Of a stretch of 11,706 bases of DNA, positions 1 through 6,021 are shown one piece after another (positions within the stretch are counted from its first letter, which is position 1; the number at the start of each line of letters is the position of its first letter). Source of the DNA: Verrucomicrobiales bacterium (GTDB taxonomy: Bacteria; Verrucomicrobiota; Verrucomicrobiia; Limisphaerales; RI-55); assembly GCA_003484235.1 (NCBI GenBank), contig DNDP01000306.1, positions 4,954-16,659 on the forward strand, written 5' to 3'. Under the pieces are notes generated by a model. It was not told the origin of the DNA. It saw nothing but the letters and a program-made list of their open reading frames with translations, and made no database searches. The position numbers and the translations under genes were made by a program.

Positions 1-1368
1 ACCCACGTAGGCGGGAAGGTTGGTGCTGGCGGGCAGCGTCGCCAGCAATTGGTTGTCGGCGGTGGCACGAATCTCGACCGGGCCGAGGCCACGGCACAAG
101 GCGATGCGTTCGAATGCCGGGTCCAATTGCTGCATCGTGAACCCGGAGCCGTATGTCAGTTCCCGCTCGAACCGCAAGTCCGGCAAGGCGAGCGCGGCCA
201 GCGCCACCCCGCGCAGCGCCGCGGTGTTGGTGATGGCGGCGGCCCGACGAACGGCATCCAACGCCCTGACTCGTTGGCCCAGTTCACCGCTTCGTACGGT
301 GGCACGTCCTTGTTCGAGCAGGGCGGTGTAGAGCTGCTGCTGGGTCTCCTGTTCCGCCGCCTCGGCACGTGCGAGGGACTCCTGCGCCTGCTCGCGCAGA
401 CGTGTCTCCCGGGCGCGGCTTTCCGTGGCCAACCGTGCGCGGTAGTTGGCGAATAAGACCGCCGCGAGGGCCACCACCAACAGGATCGTTCCCGCAATGC
501 CGCTCAAGCGGAGGCGTGCGTAGCGGCGTTCGAGCGCACGCACCCGGCGCACGCTCTGGCCGCTTTGCCAGAGCGCCAGATCCGCCTGCATCGCCTCCGT
601 GTTCTCATACCGCCGTTCCCGCTGGCCTTCGCACGCTTTCAACAGGATCTCGTGAAACTCGAACGCTTCATTGCCCGCTTCGTTGGTCATCCATTCCGCC
701 GGCACATCGGGGAACCGATCGGGCGAATAACCGGTGCTCGCCTCGTAAAGCGCCACGCCCAGCGCGTAAAGGTCGGCGGTCGTCGAACCCGGACCTTCCG
801 GTGGAATGTATCCTTCCGTGCCGACGAAGGTCCGCCCCTCGACGCCGGTGGAGACGAGCCCGATGTCGGCGAGCTTGGCGCGGCCGTTGACGTAGATGAT
901 GTTTCCCGGTTTGACGTCGCGATGAACCAGACCGTGCAGATGAAGCTGCGCCAGCCCGCCGATAACATCCAGCGCCACCCGCACGCAATCGGCCACCGGC
1001 AGGCGACCGAGGTGATTCAGGTCCGAACGGAGCGTACGTGGACAATAGTTCTCAAAATCTCCGGTGACATCCTGGCCGTTCACCGAATCCGCCAGCTCCA
1101 TGACGTAATAGAAGTAGCCCTCCGGTTCATTGCGTCCGACGTGCAGCACATGCACCAGGCCGCTGGAACTGCGCGAGACCGGTTCGAAGCGTTGAATCCC
1201 GGCAAACTCACGCTCATAGGGCCGCTCGCTCTCGAACTGGCTCCGCCAGATGACCTTCACCGCGCGCCAGGAACCCATTACGTTGCGCGCCAGCCAGACC
1301 TCCCCGTACGCCCCCCGGCCGATGGGCCGCAGCAACGTGTGATCGGGAATGTTTGGCGCCGTTTTCAC
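1..1368 (-). CDS. Membrane Ser/Thr protein kinase, C-terminus cut by the window edge
   Basis: Hanks-type protein kinase, predicted to phosphorylate Ser/Thr residues of partner proteins from the cytoplasmic face of the membrane. Read from GTG at 1368, 456 codons are open to the window edge. Visible motifs: glycine loop IGRGAYGEVWLARN (about residues 16-29), AVK lysine K38, catalytic loop HRDVKPGN (H149, D151, N156), a DIG in place of DFG (D168), PPE in place of APE, and DLYALG of helix F. All key catalytic residues are present, so it should be active. One hydrophobic helix follows (about 290-312), then an Ala/Glu/Arg-rich coiled-coil-like stretch. The last ~60 residues (LRFERELTYGSG onward) resemble the start of a WD40-type beta-propeller sensor domain, as in many planctomycete and verrucomicrobial kinases. 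It lies directly downstream of a sigma factor gene, which may be its target or co-regulated partner. The GTG start is the only good start in frame; see the 17-codon frame at 1365-1418. Confidence 0.9.
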   Translation of the reverse strand, partial: MKTAPNIPDHTLLRPIGRGAYGEVWLARNVMGSWRAVKVIWRSQFESERPYEREFAGIQRFEPVSRSSSGLVHVLHVGRNEPEGYFYYVMELADSVNGQDVTGDFENYCPRTLRSDLNHLGRLPVADCVRVALDVIGGLAQLHLHGLVHRDVKPGNIIYVNGRAKLADIGLVSTGVEGRTFVGTEGYIPPEGPGSTTADLYALGVALYEASTGYSPDRFPDVPAEWMTNEAGNEAFEFHEILLKACEGQRERRYENTEAMQADLALWQSGQSVRRVRALERRYARLRLSGIAGTILLVVALAAVLFANYRARLATESRARETRLREQAQESLARAEAAEQETQQQLYTALLEQGRATVRSGELGQRVRALDAVRRAAAITNTAALRGVALAALALPDLRFERELTYGSGFTMQQLDPAFERIALCRGLGPVEIRATADNQLLATLPASTNLPAYVG

Positions 1369-1418
1369 CGGGCATGACTGGGTTCCTGCGTGTGACCAGC
1401 GGTGGATGAATCGCTCAT
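1365..1418 (-). other. 17-codon frame linking sigma factor and kinase (leader ORF or displaced kinase N-terminus)
   Basis: An ATG at 1418 overlaps the sigma-factor stop as ATGA. It opens a 17-codon frame (MSDSSTAGHTQEPSHAR) whose TGA at 1367-1365 overlaps the kinase GTG start as GTGA. Two readings fit. It may be a tiny translationally coupled leader. Alternatively, it may be the true kinase N-terminus, put out of frame by one missing base: an extra G in the CCCGG tract near 1368 would give ...HARVKTAPN in one frame. A Ser/Thr/Pro-rich tail of this kind is common ahead of bacterial kinase domains. The sequence alone does not decide between them. Confidence 0.4.
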
Positions 1419-2056
1419 TCGGTCTCCTGCCGCAACCTTTGCACTTCAGCCTTGAACAATCGTCCCACCCGATGCCGCGCCAGATAGACCTGCGCGAGGC
1501 TCACGTCGAGCTTCCTGGCCACCTGCGTCAAGGGCAGGTCGCCCGGCGTGGCCAGCCGGAAGATCAACAGCTGCTGTGCGCTCACCTTGGAACGCAGCCG
1601 TCGGAAAGCGGTGTTCAGAATGTTTTCCTCCCATTCGCGCTGCCACACCTCATCCAGAGCATCGGCCGCCGGATCGGGCAGCTGCTCCAGTGCGGACTCG
1701 CCCTCGCCCGTTTCTCCGGGAAACGGTTCCCGAAAGAGCACCCCACCGGCCTTTTCGGTCCGGTGATACACGCTGATGCGGGAGCGCGTGACCACCCGCA
1801 GCCAGGATTTGAAGGATCCCCTTGCCGGGTCGTAGCGAAAATTCGGCATCCGCCGCGACAGGTAGATGAACGTGTTCTGCACGACCTCCTGCGCGGCCAG
1901 GTCGGCCAGGCCAGACTTGCGGGCGACGTTGTAGATCAATCGCCAGTAGGTGTCGAAAAACTCGCGCCAGCCATCCTGGTCCTGGCAGTCGCGCAGCCGG
2001 GCCAGCAGGCTTTGCCGCGTGGGAAGGAACGGGGCAGAGCGCGGTTCAGAGGTCAT
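1415..2056 (-). CDS. ECF-like sigma-70 family RNA polymerase sigma factor
   Basis: Sigma factor of 213 residues, the usual ECF size, predicted to direct RNA polymerase to a small set of promoters. Sigma region 2 spans about residues 31-99 (REFFDTYWRLIYNVARKSGL, then EVVQNTFIYLSRR and GSFKSWLRVVTRSRISVYHR). An acidic linker follows (about 100-140), then region 4 at about 142-208 with a helix-turn-helix (LTQVARKLDVSLAQVYLARH). Region 3 is missing, as expected for the ECF group. No anti-sigma factor is adjacent. The next gene on the strand is a membrane Ser/Thr kinase, and ECF groups linked to such kinases are known (the Vibrio EcfP/PknT pair is an experimental example), so control by phosphorylation is a reasonable inference. 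No clear Shine-Dalgarno precedes the ATG at 2056. The subfamily was not determined. Confidence 0.9.
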   Translation of the reverse strand: MTSEPRSAPFLPTRQSLLARLRDCQDQDGWREFFDTYWRLIYNVARKSGLADLAAQEVVQNTFIYLSRRMPNFRYDPARGSFKSWLRVVTRSRISVYHRTEKAGGVLFREPFPGETGEGESALEQLPDPAADALDEVWQREWEENILNTAFRRLRSKVSAQQLLIFRLATPGDLPLTQVARKLDVSLAQVYLARHRVGRLFKAEVQRLRQETE

Positions 2057-2181
2057 GGTGGTCTGGTCGAAGTAAGCCGCAAATCGTCAGGCCTTATCAA
2101 AGATATTCGAGCCAGCCACCGGCGGACGGACCGCTGAACTTCCAGTCTTTCTTGGTGCCTTGTTGGGTTCGGTCCAGGAGC

Positions 2182-2215
2182 TTGACTGGGCGTACGCTTT
2201 GCGTAGCTTACGTAC
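2182..2215 (+). promoter_or_regulatory. Candidate promoter and operator of the Phd-VapC pair
   Basis: TTGACT (2182-2187), a 16-nt spacer and TAGCTT (2204-2209) form a plausible sigma-70-type promoter. Its -10 box ends only 6 nt before the antitoxin ATG, so the mRNA would be nearly or fully leaderless, and no Shine-Dalgarno is visible. Within and after the spacer are the palindrome GCGTACGC (2190-2197), the related GCGTAGC (2201-2207) and the palindrome TACGTA (2209-2214). Repeated short palindromes over the promoter are typical of operators bound by Phd-type antitoxins. The repressor assignment is inferred. Confidence 0.45.
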
Positions 2216-2446
2216 ATGATCGTAAAGGCCACGCAGCTGCGGAAGGATATTTACAGCATTCTCGACCAGGTCCTGGAGACCGGAAAGCCTGTTCAAGTGG
2301 AGCGGAACGGCCGCACCCTGACGATTCAGCCGGACGTCCGTCCTCCCAAACTCGACCGGCTGAAGAAGCGCAAGGTGCTGACTGGCGATCCGGACTCGGT
2401 TGTCCGGGTGGATTGGTCCGGGGAATGGAAGAATGATCTACCTTGA
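2216..2446 (+). CDS. Phd/YefM-family antitoxin
   Basis: Small 76-residue protein of Phd/YefM antitoxin type. The N-terminal part (MIVKATQLRKDIYSILDQVL, then ETGKPVQVERNGRTLTI) has the usual pattern of this fold: a short strand, a helix, and the hairpin with G-K-P-V and R-N-G-R. That part binds DNA and forms dimers. The C-terminal tail (KRKVLTGDPDSVVRVDWSGE) is charged with bulky hydrophobic residues and is expected to wrap around and inhibit the toxin. It should also repress its own operon through the short palindromes just upstream. The coding end overlaps the PIN toxin start by 14 nt, so the two are translationally coupled. Family assignment is by sequence pattern and gene context. Confidence 0.85.
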   Translation: MIVKATQLRKDIYSILDQVLETGKPVQVERNGRTLTIQPDVRPPKLDRLKKRKVLTGDPDSVVRVDWSGEWKNDLP

Positions 2447-2807
2447 TACGCATGTCGTGGTCTGGCTCTACGCCGGACTGGTCGAGCGATTCTCGCCCGC
2501 GGCACGCGTCGCCCTTGAGGAGAACGATCTGCTCATCTCCCCGATAGTTCGCCTCGAGTTGCAGCTTCTGCAGGAGATCGGCAGGACATCTGTCGCACCG
2601 GGAAAGATCATTGGCGTGCTGGAAAGCGACCTGGGATTGACGATCTGCCCGCAGCCGTTCGCGGCAGTTGTGCGTCAGGCCGAGAAGGTAAGTTGGACGC
2701 GCGATCCGTTCGACCGGATGATCGTGGGGCAGGCCGAAGCCGGTGGCTCTCCTTTGCTCACTCGTGACGAAGTGATCAGGCAAAACTTTGGAAAGGCTAT
2801 CTGGTAG
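2433..2807 (+). CDS. vapC: VapC-family PIN-domain ribonuclease toxin
   Basis: 124-residue PIN-domain toxin, predicted to be a Mg2+-dependent endoribonuclease that cuts tRNA or other RNA when free of its antitoxin. The protein opens with MIYLDTHVVVWLYAG, the classic PIN start carrying acidic residue D5. Further metal-binding candidates are E42 (in RLELQLL), D91 and D94 (in TRDPFDR), and D112 (in LLTRDEV). So the active site looks complete and the length is normal for VapC. The ATG at 2433 is chosen because it starts exactly at the PIN fold, preceded by a purine-rich GGAATGGAAG. An upstream TTG at 2400 would add an unrelated 11-residue tail inside the antitoxin gene. It overlaps the antitoxin by 14 nt. 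Phd-like antitoxins paired with PIN toxins are a common mixed type II combination. Confidence 0.9.
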   Translation: MIYLDTHVVVWLYAGLVERFSPAARVALEENDLLISPIVRLELQLLQEIGRTSVAPGKIIGVLESDLGLTICPQPFAAVVRQAEKVSWTRDPFDRMIVGQAEAGGSPLLTRDEVIRQNFGKAIW

Positions 2808-2889
2808 ATATGCGGGAACGTCAACTTGCCGGCCGAAGCTGAAGGTTGCGATGCGTTGTCCTCATGAAAGGGCATTCTCAGTGATCCCC

Positions 2890-2917
2890 TGGCGCTCGCG
2901 GAGAACTCCGCTCGCCA
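2890..2917. repeat. Interrupted inverted repeat upstream of the CNNM/CorC gene
   Basis: TGGCG (2890-2894) pairs with CGCCA (2913-2917), and inside it GCGGAG (2898-2903) pairs with CTCCGC (2906-2911). Together they give a GC-rich hairpin with a small asymmetric bulge. It lies 83 nt after the vapC stop and 30 nt before the next ATG. There is no T-run after it, so it is a weak candidate for an intrinsic terminator. It may equally be a 5' leader structure of the downstream transporter-like gene, or a protein site. The remaining bases between vapC and the next gene show nothing recognisable. Confidence 0.4.
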
Positions 2918-2947
2918 GTGCCCGGGGTGTTTCCGTAGGCTCCGCCC

Positions 2948-4288
2948 ATGAACGGCATCGCGGTGGAATTGTTGATCGTGCTCGTACTGCTGCTCGCGAA
3001 CGGCGTCTTCGCCATGACCGAGATCGCCGTCGTGTCCGCCCGGCGTGGTCGGCTCCGCCGCCTGGCCGACGACGGCGATGCGGGCGCGCAGGCCGCGCTC
3101 GATCTGGCGGAGTCTCCGAATCGCTTCCTCGCCACGGTGCAGATTGGCATCACCCTGGTCGGCGTGCTGGCCGGCGCCTTCGGTGGCGCGACAATCGCGG
3201 AATCCGTCGAGCCGTTGCTGGCGCGCAGCGAGTTGCTCGCGCCGTTCGCCGGTCAGATCGCGTTCGGACTCGTGGTCGCGGTGATCACTTATTGCTCACT
3301 GGTCCTCGGGGAACTGGTGCCCAAGCGGATTGGGCTCGGCCATCCGGAAGCCATCGCGATGGCGATGGCCCGCGCCATGAACCGGGTCTCGCGCTGGTGC
3401 GGTCCGTTGGTGTGGTTTCTCGGCTTCTCGACCGACACCGTGCTCCGGTTGGTGGGCGTCCGCCCGAAGGGCGATCCCGGCGTCTCCGAGGATGAAGTGC
3501 GCGTGCTGATGCAGGAGGGGCTGCGCGCGGGCGCGTTCCACCAGGTCGAGCACGAAATGGTTTCGAGCATTCTCGACCTCGATCAACTGCGCGTGCACGA
3601 CCTGATGACCCCTCGACCCAAGGTGATCTTTCTCAATCGCGACGACACCCACGAGCAAATCTGGCACAAGATCGTCGTAGGCGGTCACTCCTACTACCCG
3701 GTGTATGACGGCACCCGCGACAACATTGTCGGCATTGTTTCCCTCAAGTCGATCTACGCGAACCTCGCCGCAGGTGTGCAGGTGAACCTGAAGGACCTGG
3801 TGGTCAAGCCGCTGATCGTACCCGAGTCGCTCAATGCGTTGCTGTTGCTGGAGAACTTTCGCAAGTCGCGGACCCATCAGGCGCTCGTGGCGGATGAGTT
3901 CGGTTCGGTCGTCGGGATGGTGACGCTCAATGATGTCATGGAGGCGATTGTGGGGGACATCGCCACGGCGGAGGAACGGGCACGCCCCTCGGCGACCCGG
4001 CGCGAAGATGGCAGCTGGCTCGCCGACGGGGCGATGGACATCGACGGGGTTGCCGCGGTCATTCCGGGCGTGCAGTTCACGCACAGTCTTGAGTTTCAGA
4101 CTCTGGCCGGCTACGTCGTCAAACAGCTTGGGCATGTGCCGCGCGAGGGTGAATTCTTCAAGGCACAGAACTACGTCTGGGAGGTGCTCGACATGGACCG
4201 CCACCGCGTGGACAAGGTGCTCATCACGCCGGCGGACCGTTTCAGACCACCGAGTGCCGGTGCCGCTCCGGTCACGGCGGGCGGATGA
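2948..4288 (+). CDS. CNNM/CorC (HlyC/CorC-type) membrane protein, DUF21-CBS-CBS
   Basis: 446-residue integral membrane protein of the CNNM/CorC family. Members have been linked to Mg2+ or Na+/Mg2+ efflux and divalent-cation homeostasis; the name 'hemolysin C' in some databases is historical. Residues 1-190 form the DUF21 (CNNM) membrane domain, with helices around 5-23, 60-80, 103-120 and 150-162 and the family motif GELVPKRI (121-128). The early FAMTEIAVVSARR matches the conserved small-residue/TEIA pattern. A CBS pair follows (about 216-275 and 280-340; MTPRPKVIFL and VADEFGSVVGMVTLNDV are typical), which in this family binds adenine nucleotides. The C-terminal CorC_HlyC domain covers about 355-430. 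The order and length are complete. The gene stands alone with a weak ribosome site. The rhomboid gene follows after 81 nt and may be co-transcribed. Confidence 0.93.
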   Translation: MNGIAVELLIVLVLLLANGVFAMTEIAVVSARRGRLRRLADDGDAGAQAALDLAESPNRFLATVQIGITLVGVLAGAFGGATIAESVEPLLARSELLAPFAGQIAFGLVVAVITYCSLVLGELVPKRIGLGHPEAIAMAMARAMNRVSRWCGPLVWFLGFSTDTVLRLVGVRPKGDPGVSEDEVRVLMQEGLRAGAFHQVEHEMVSSILDLDQLRVHDLMTPRPKVIFLNRDDTHEQIWHKIVVGGHSYYPVYDGTRDNIVGIVSLKSIYANLAAGVQVNLKDLVVKPLIVPESLNALLLLENFRKSRTHQALVADEFGSVVGMVTLNDVMEAIVGDIATAEERARPSATRREDGSWLADGAMDIDGVAAVIPGVQFTHSLEFQTLAGYVVKQLGHVPREGEFFKAQNYVWEVLDMDRHRVDKVLITPADRFRPPSAGAAPVTAGG

Positions 4289-4342
4289 GGCTGCCGCTGA
4301 CCGCGATCAATTGAGGCAACTCCGCTGGTGCCTTGCTTGAAC

Positions 4343-4359
4343 GGAAGGATTGCCCTTCC
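4343..4359. repeat. Short hairpin before the rhomboid gene
   Basis: GGAAGG (4343-4348) and CCTTCC (4354-4359) form a perfect 6-bp stem with a 5-nt loop. It sits between the CNNM/CorC stop and the rhomboid ATG at 4370. No T-run follows. It could be a weak attenuator or chance. The pairing is seen directly; the function is unknown. Confidence 0.3.
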
Positions 4360-4369
4360 ATGGGCAGGC

Positions 4370-5527
4370 ATGACCGCGACGTCATCTCCTGCGAATCCGC
4401 CTCCGCTGCCACCCCCGTGGCGACGCGCCGGGCCACCCCCGCCCAAGCCGGCCTCCTCCGAGCATGGTTATCTGGATGGTGACCGTCCGGTGGCCTGTTC
4501 AGCCGAGGAACTGGTCAGGCGTTGTGGGGAGACCGATTCGCGGGTTTTCATCGTCTGGACGCCGGAGCATCCGACCTTGAAGACCGTGTTCGAGGTGCGA
4601 ATGCTGTTCGACGCGGTTCGCAGCCGGACCCGAAAGAGTGTCATGTCCGGATTGCGGAACGCGGGACTGATGACCGTCCTTTTTGGGTTCCTCTGGTGGC
4701 GGATGGACCGGCTGTCGCTCTACTCGATCAGCTTTCTCCTGATGATCATTCTTGGCGTGCTCCCGGTGCTGCAATGGCTCTGGCAATTGTTCCGGCTGAC
4801 CCGCCTCACGCCGGAGGCCATGGCCGGCTGGGTGGATTCGATACGTTATGAAGCCTGGCTTCGGGAGCAGCGGGCGCCCGTCACGATCGCGCTGATCGTC
4901 GGGCTGGCGGCGATCTTCATCGGGCAGTTCTTCGTGGATGAACTGGTGTGGCCGCAGCTGGTGGCGCTGGACAAGGAGGCGGTGCGCAATGGTGACATCG
5001 TAACGCTCCTAACCGCCACGATGGTCCATGGCGGCGTCGTGCACATGCTCTTCAACGGTGCCGCGCTCCACTACCTCGGCCGGCCCACGGAGTTGCTGGC
5101 CGGCCGCTGGATGCTGCTGCTGGTGCTGGTGATCTCGATGCTGTGCGGATCACTGCTCAGCGTGTGGCTGGTGCCGGTCGGGGCCAGCGTGGGCGCTTCC
5201 GGGGGGATCATTGGTCTGCTTGGATTCCTGGTCATGCTGGGGATTCGCCACCGCCAGGTGCTTCCCGACGACTTCGCCCGGTCGATGATGGCCAATGTGG
5301 TGTTGATCGCCTGCGTGGGCATCGCCGGTTGGAAGCTCATCGACAACGCCGGGCACCTGGGCGGGCTGGTGGGCGGGTTGATCTGCGGTGCGTTGCTGAT
5401 TCCCCGGGGAGATGCGCGATTGCCGATCCCGACAGCCACCCCAATCCGCATTGCCGGATGGGTGGCGCTTGCCTACCTCGTGGCGGCGGCGGCGCTCACA
5501 GTGTCCAAACTTGCCCTGAAATGGTAG
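4370..5527 (+). CDS. Rhomboid-family intramembrane serine protease with extra N-terminal helices
   Basis: Predicted 385-residue rhomboid protease, which cuts substrate helices inside the membrane. The catalytic serine is in VGASGGIIG (S277) and the catalytic histidine in NAGHLGG (H329). The oxyanion motif is HMLFN (H225, N229). The spacings N-S 48 and S-H 52 are close to those of E. coli GlpG (47 and 53). The protein begins with a Pro-rich cytoplasmic stretch and a charged region (about 30-100). Two hydrophobic helices follow (LMTVLFGFLWW and SFLLMIILGVLPVLQWLW), then a rhomboid core that looks like six helices plus a C-terminal seventh, about nine in all. The ATG at 4370 is preferred; a GTG at 4328 in frame would add 14 residues, and no strong ribosome site separates them. 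Its substrate is not predictable. It ends 11 nt before the stop of the convergent SRPBCC gene. Confidence 0.92.
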   Translation: MTATSSPANPPPLPPPWRRAGPPPPKPASSEHGYLDGDRPVACSAEELVRRCGETDSRVFIVWTPEHPTLKTVFEVRMLFDAVRSRTRKSVMSGLRNAGLMTVLFGFLWWRMDRLSLYSISFLLMIILGVLPVLQWLWQLFRLTRLTPEAMAGWVDSIRYEAWLREQRAPVTIALIVGLAAIFIGQFFVDELVWPQLVALDKEAVRNGDIVTLLTATMVHGGVVHMLFNGAALHYLGRPTELLAGRWMLLLVLVISMLCGSLLSVWLVPVGASVGASGGIIGLLGFLVMLGIRHRQVLPDDFARSMMANVVLIACVGIAGWKLIDNAGHLGGLVGGLICGALLIPRGDARLPIPTATPIRIAGWVALAYLVAAAALTVSKLALKW

Positions 5528-5531
5528 GGCG

Positions 5532-5547
5532 ACGGGATTCAGCCCGT
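5532..5547. terminator. Possible bidirectional hairpin between convergent genes
   Basis: ACGGG (5532-5536) and CCCGT (5543-5547) form a 5-bp GC-rich stem with the loop ATTCAG. It lies at the end of the rhomboid gene and overlaps the stop codon of the convergent SRPBCC gene. Its position suits a shared terminator, but the stem is short and has no T-run on either side, so this is a weak call. Confidence 0.3.
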
Positions 5548-6021
5548 GGAAGCAGCGAGAGAGGCATGGCCGACGTCCGGGGCGAAGACCCTGGCCAGTT
5601 GCCTCTGCCGATGGGAGAAGATCTTCTCCACGTCACCGCGAACAAACAGCCAGTTCAGGAGCCGGCCTCCCGGGACGGCGTAGCGGACATGATCGTGGCA
5701 CAGGGTTCCTCCATCAACCTCCTCAAATCGATGCTCATGAATCCACAGGCGGTAGGGTCCGCGCACCTGTTCATCCACGAAGCGGAAGGGCGGTTCCCAG
5801 ACGTTGATGCGTGACCGCCAGCGTAGCGGCAATCCATGAACCTTCAGCCGATAGTCGATGGTCACTCCAGCGCGCATCGGGTTGGGCTGGGGCGTCAGGA
5901 CGTGGAACTTCAACCAGGGAGGAGTGATGGCCTCGAGATTGTGAACGTCGGTGAAAAATGGGAACACCTCGTCCACCGGGCGAGGGACATGCAGGCTGCA
6001 GCGGAACTCGAAAACGGTCAT
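5539..6021 (-). CDS. SRPBCC (START/Bet v1-like) family protein
   Basis: 160-residue protein with the pattern of SRPBCC-fold proteins, which hold a hydrophobic ligand in a deep cavity. Family hallmarks are the opening strand MTVFEFRCSLHVPRPVDEVF, the helix FFTDVHNLEAITPPWLKF, the central strands RAGVTIDYRLKVHGLPLRWR, IHEHRFEEVDGGTLCHDHV, and the long C-terminal helix with GDVEKIFSHRQRQLARVF. The true start is the ATG at 6021; a longer upstream frame only reads through the kinase tail. It overlaps the histidine kinase stop by ATGA, so it is translationally coupled to it. Related stand-alone proteins sit beside many different genes and mostly have no known ligand. Here the coupling suggests it may bind or deliver a signal related to the kinase; this is inference. 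No enzyme activity can be assigned. Confidence 0.85.
   Translation of the reverse strand: MTVFEFRCSLHVPRPVDEVFPFFTDVHNLEAITPPWLKFHVLTPQPNPMRAGVTIDYRLKVHGLPLRWRSRINVWEPPFRFVDEQVRGPYRLWIHEHRFEEVDGGTLCHDHVRYAVPGGRLLNWLFVRGDVEKIFSHRQRQLARVFAPDVGHASLAASTG

Noticed and set aside
565..1377. A 270-codon plus-strand frame opposite the protein kinase.
   Set aside because: The minus strand carries clear kinase motifs (IGRGAYGEVW, HRDVKPGN) over the same bases; the plus-strand frame has no domain pattern.
2087..2296. A small minus-strand frame overlapping the antitoxin start.
   Set aside because: It overlaps the antitoxin coding start and promoter, has no family pattern and no ribosome site.
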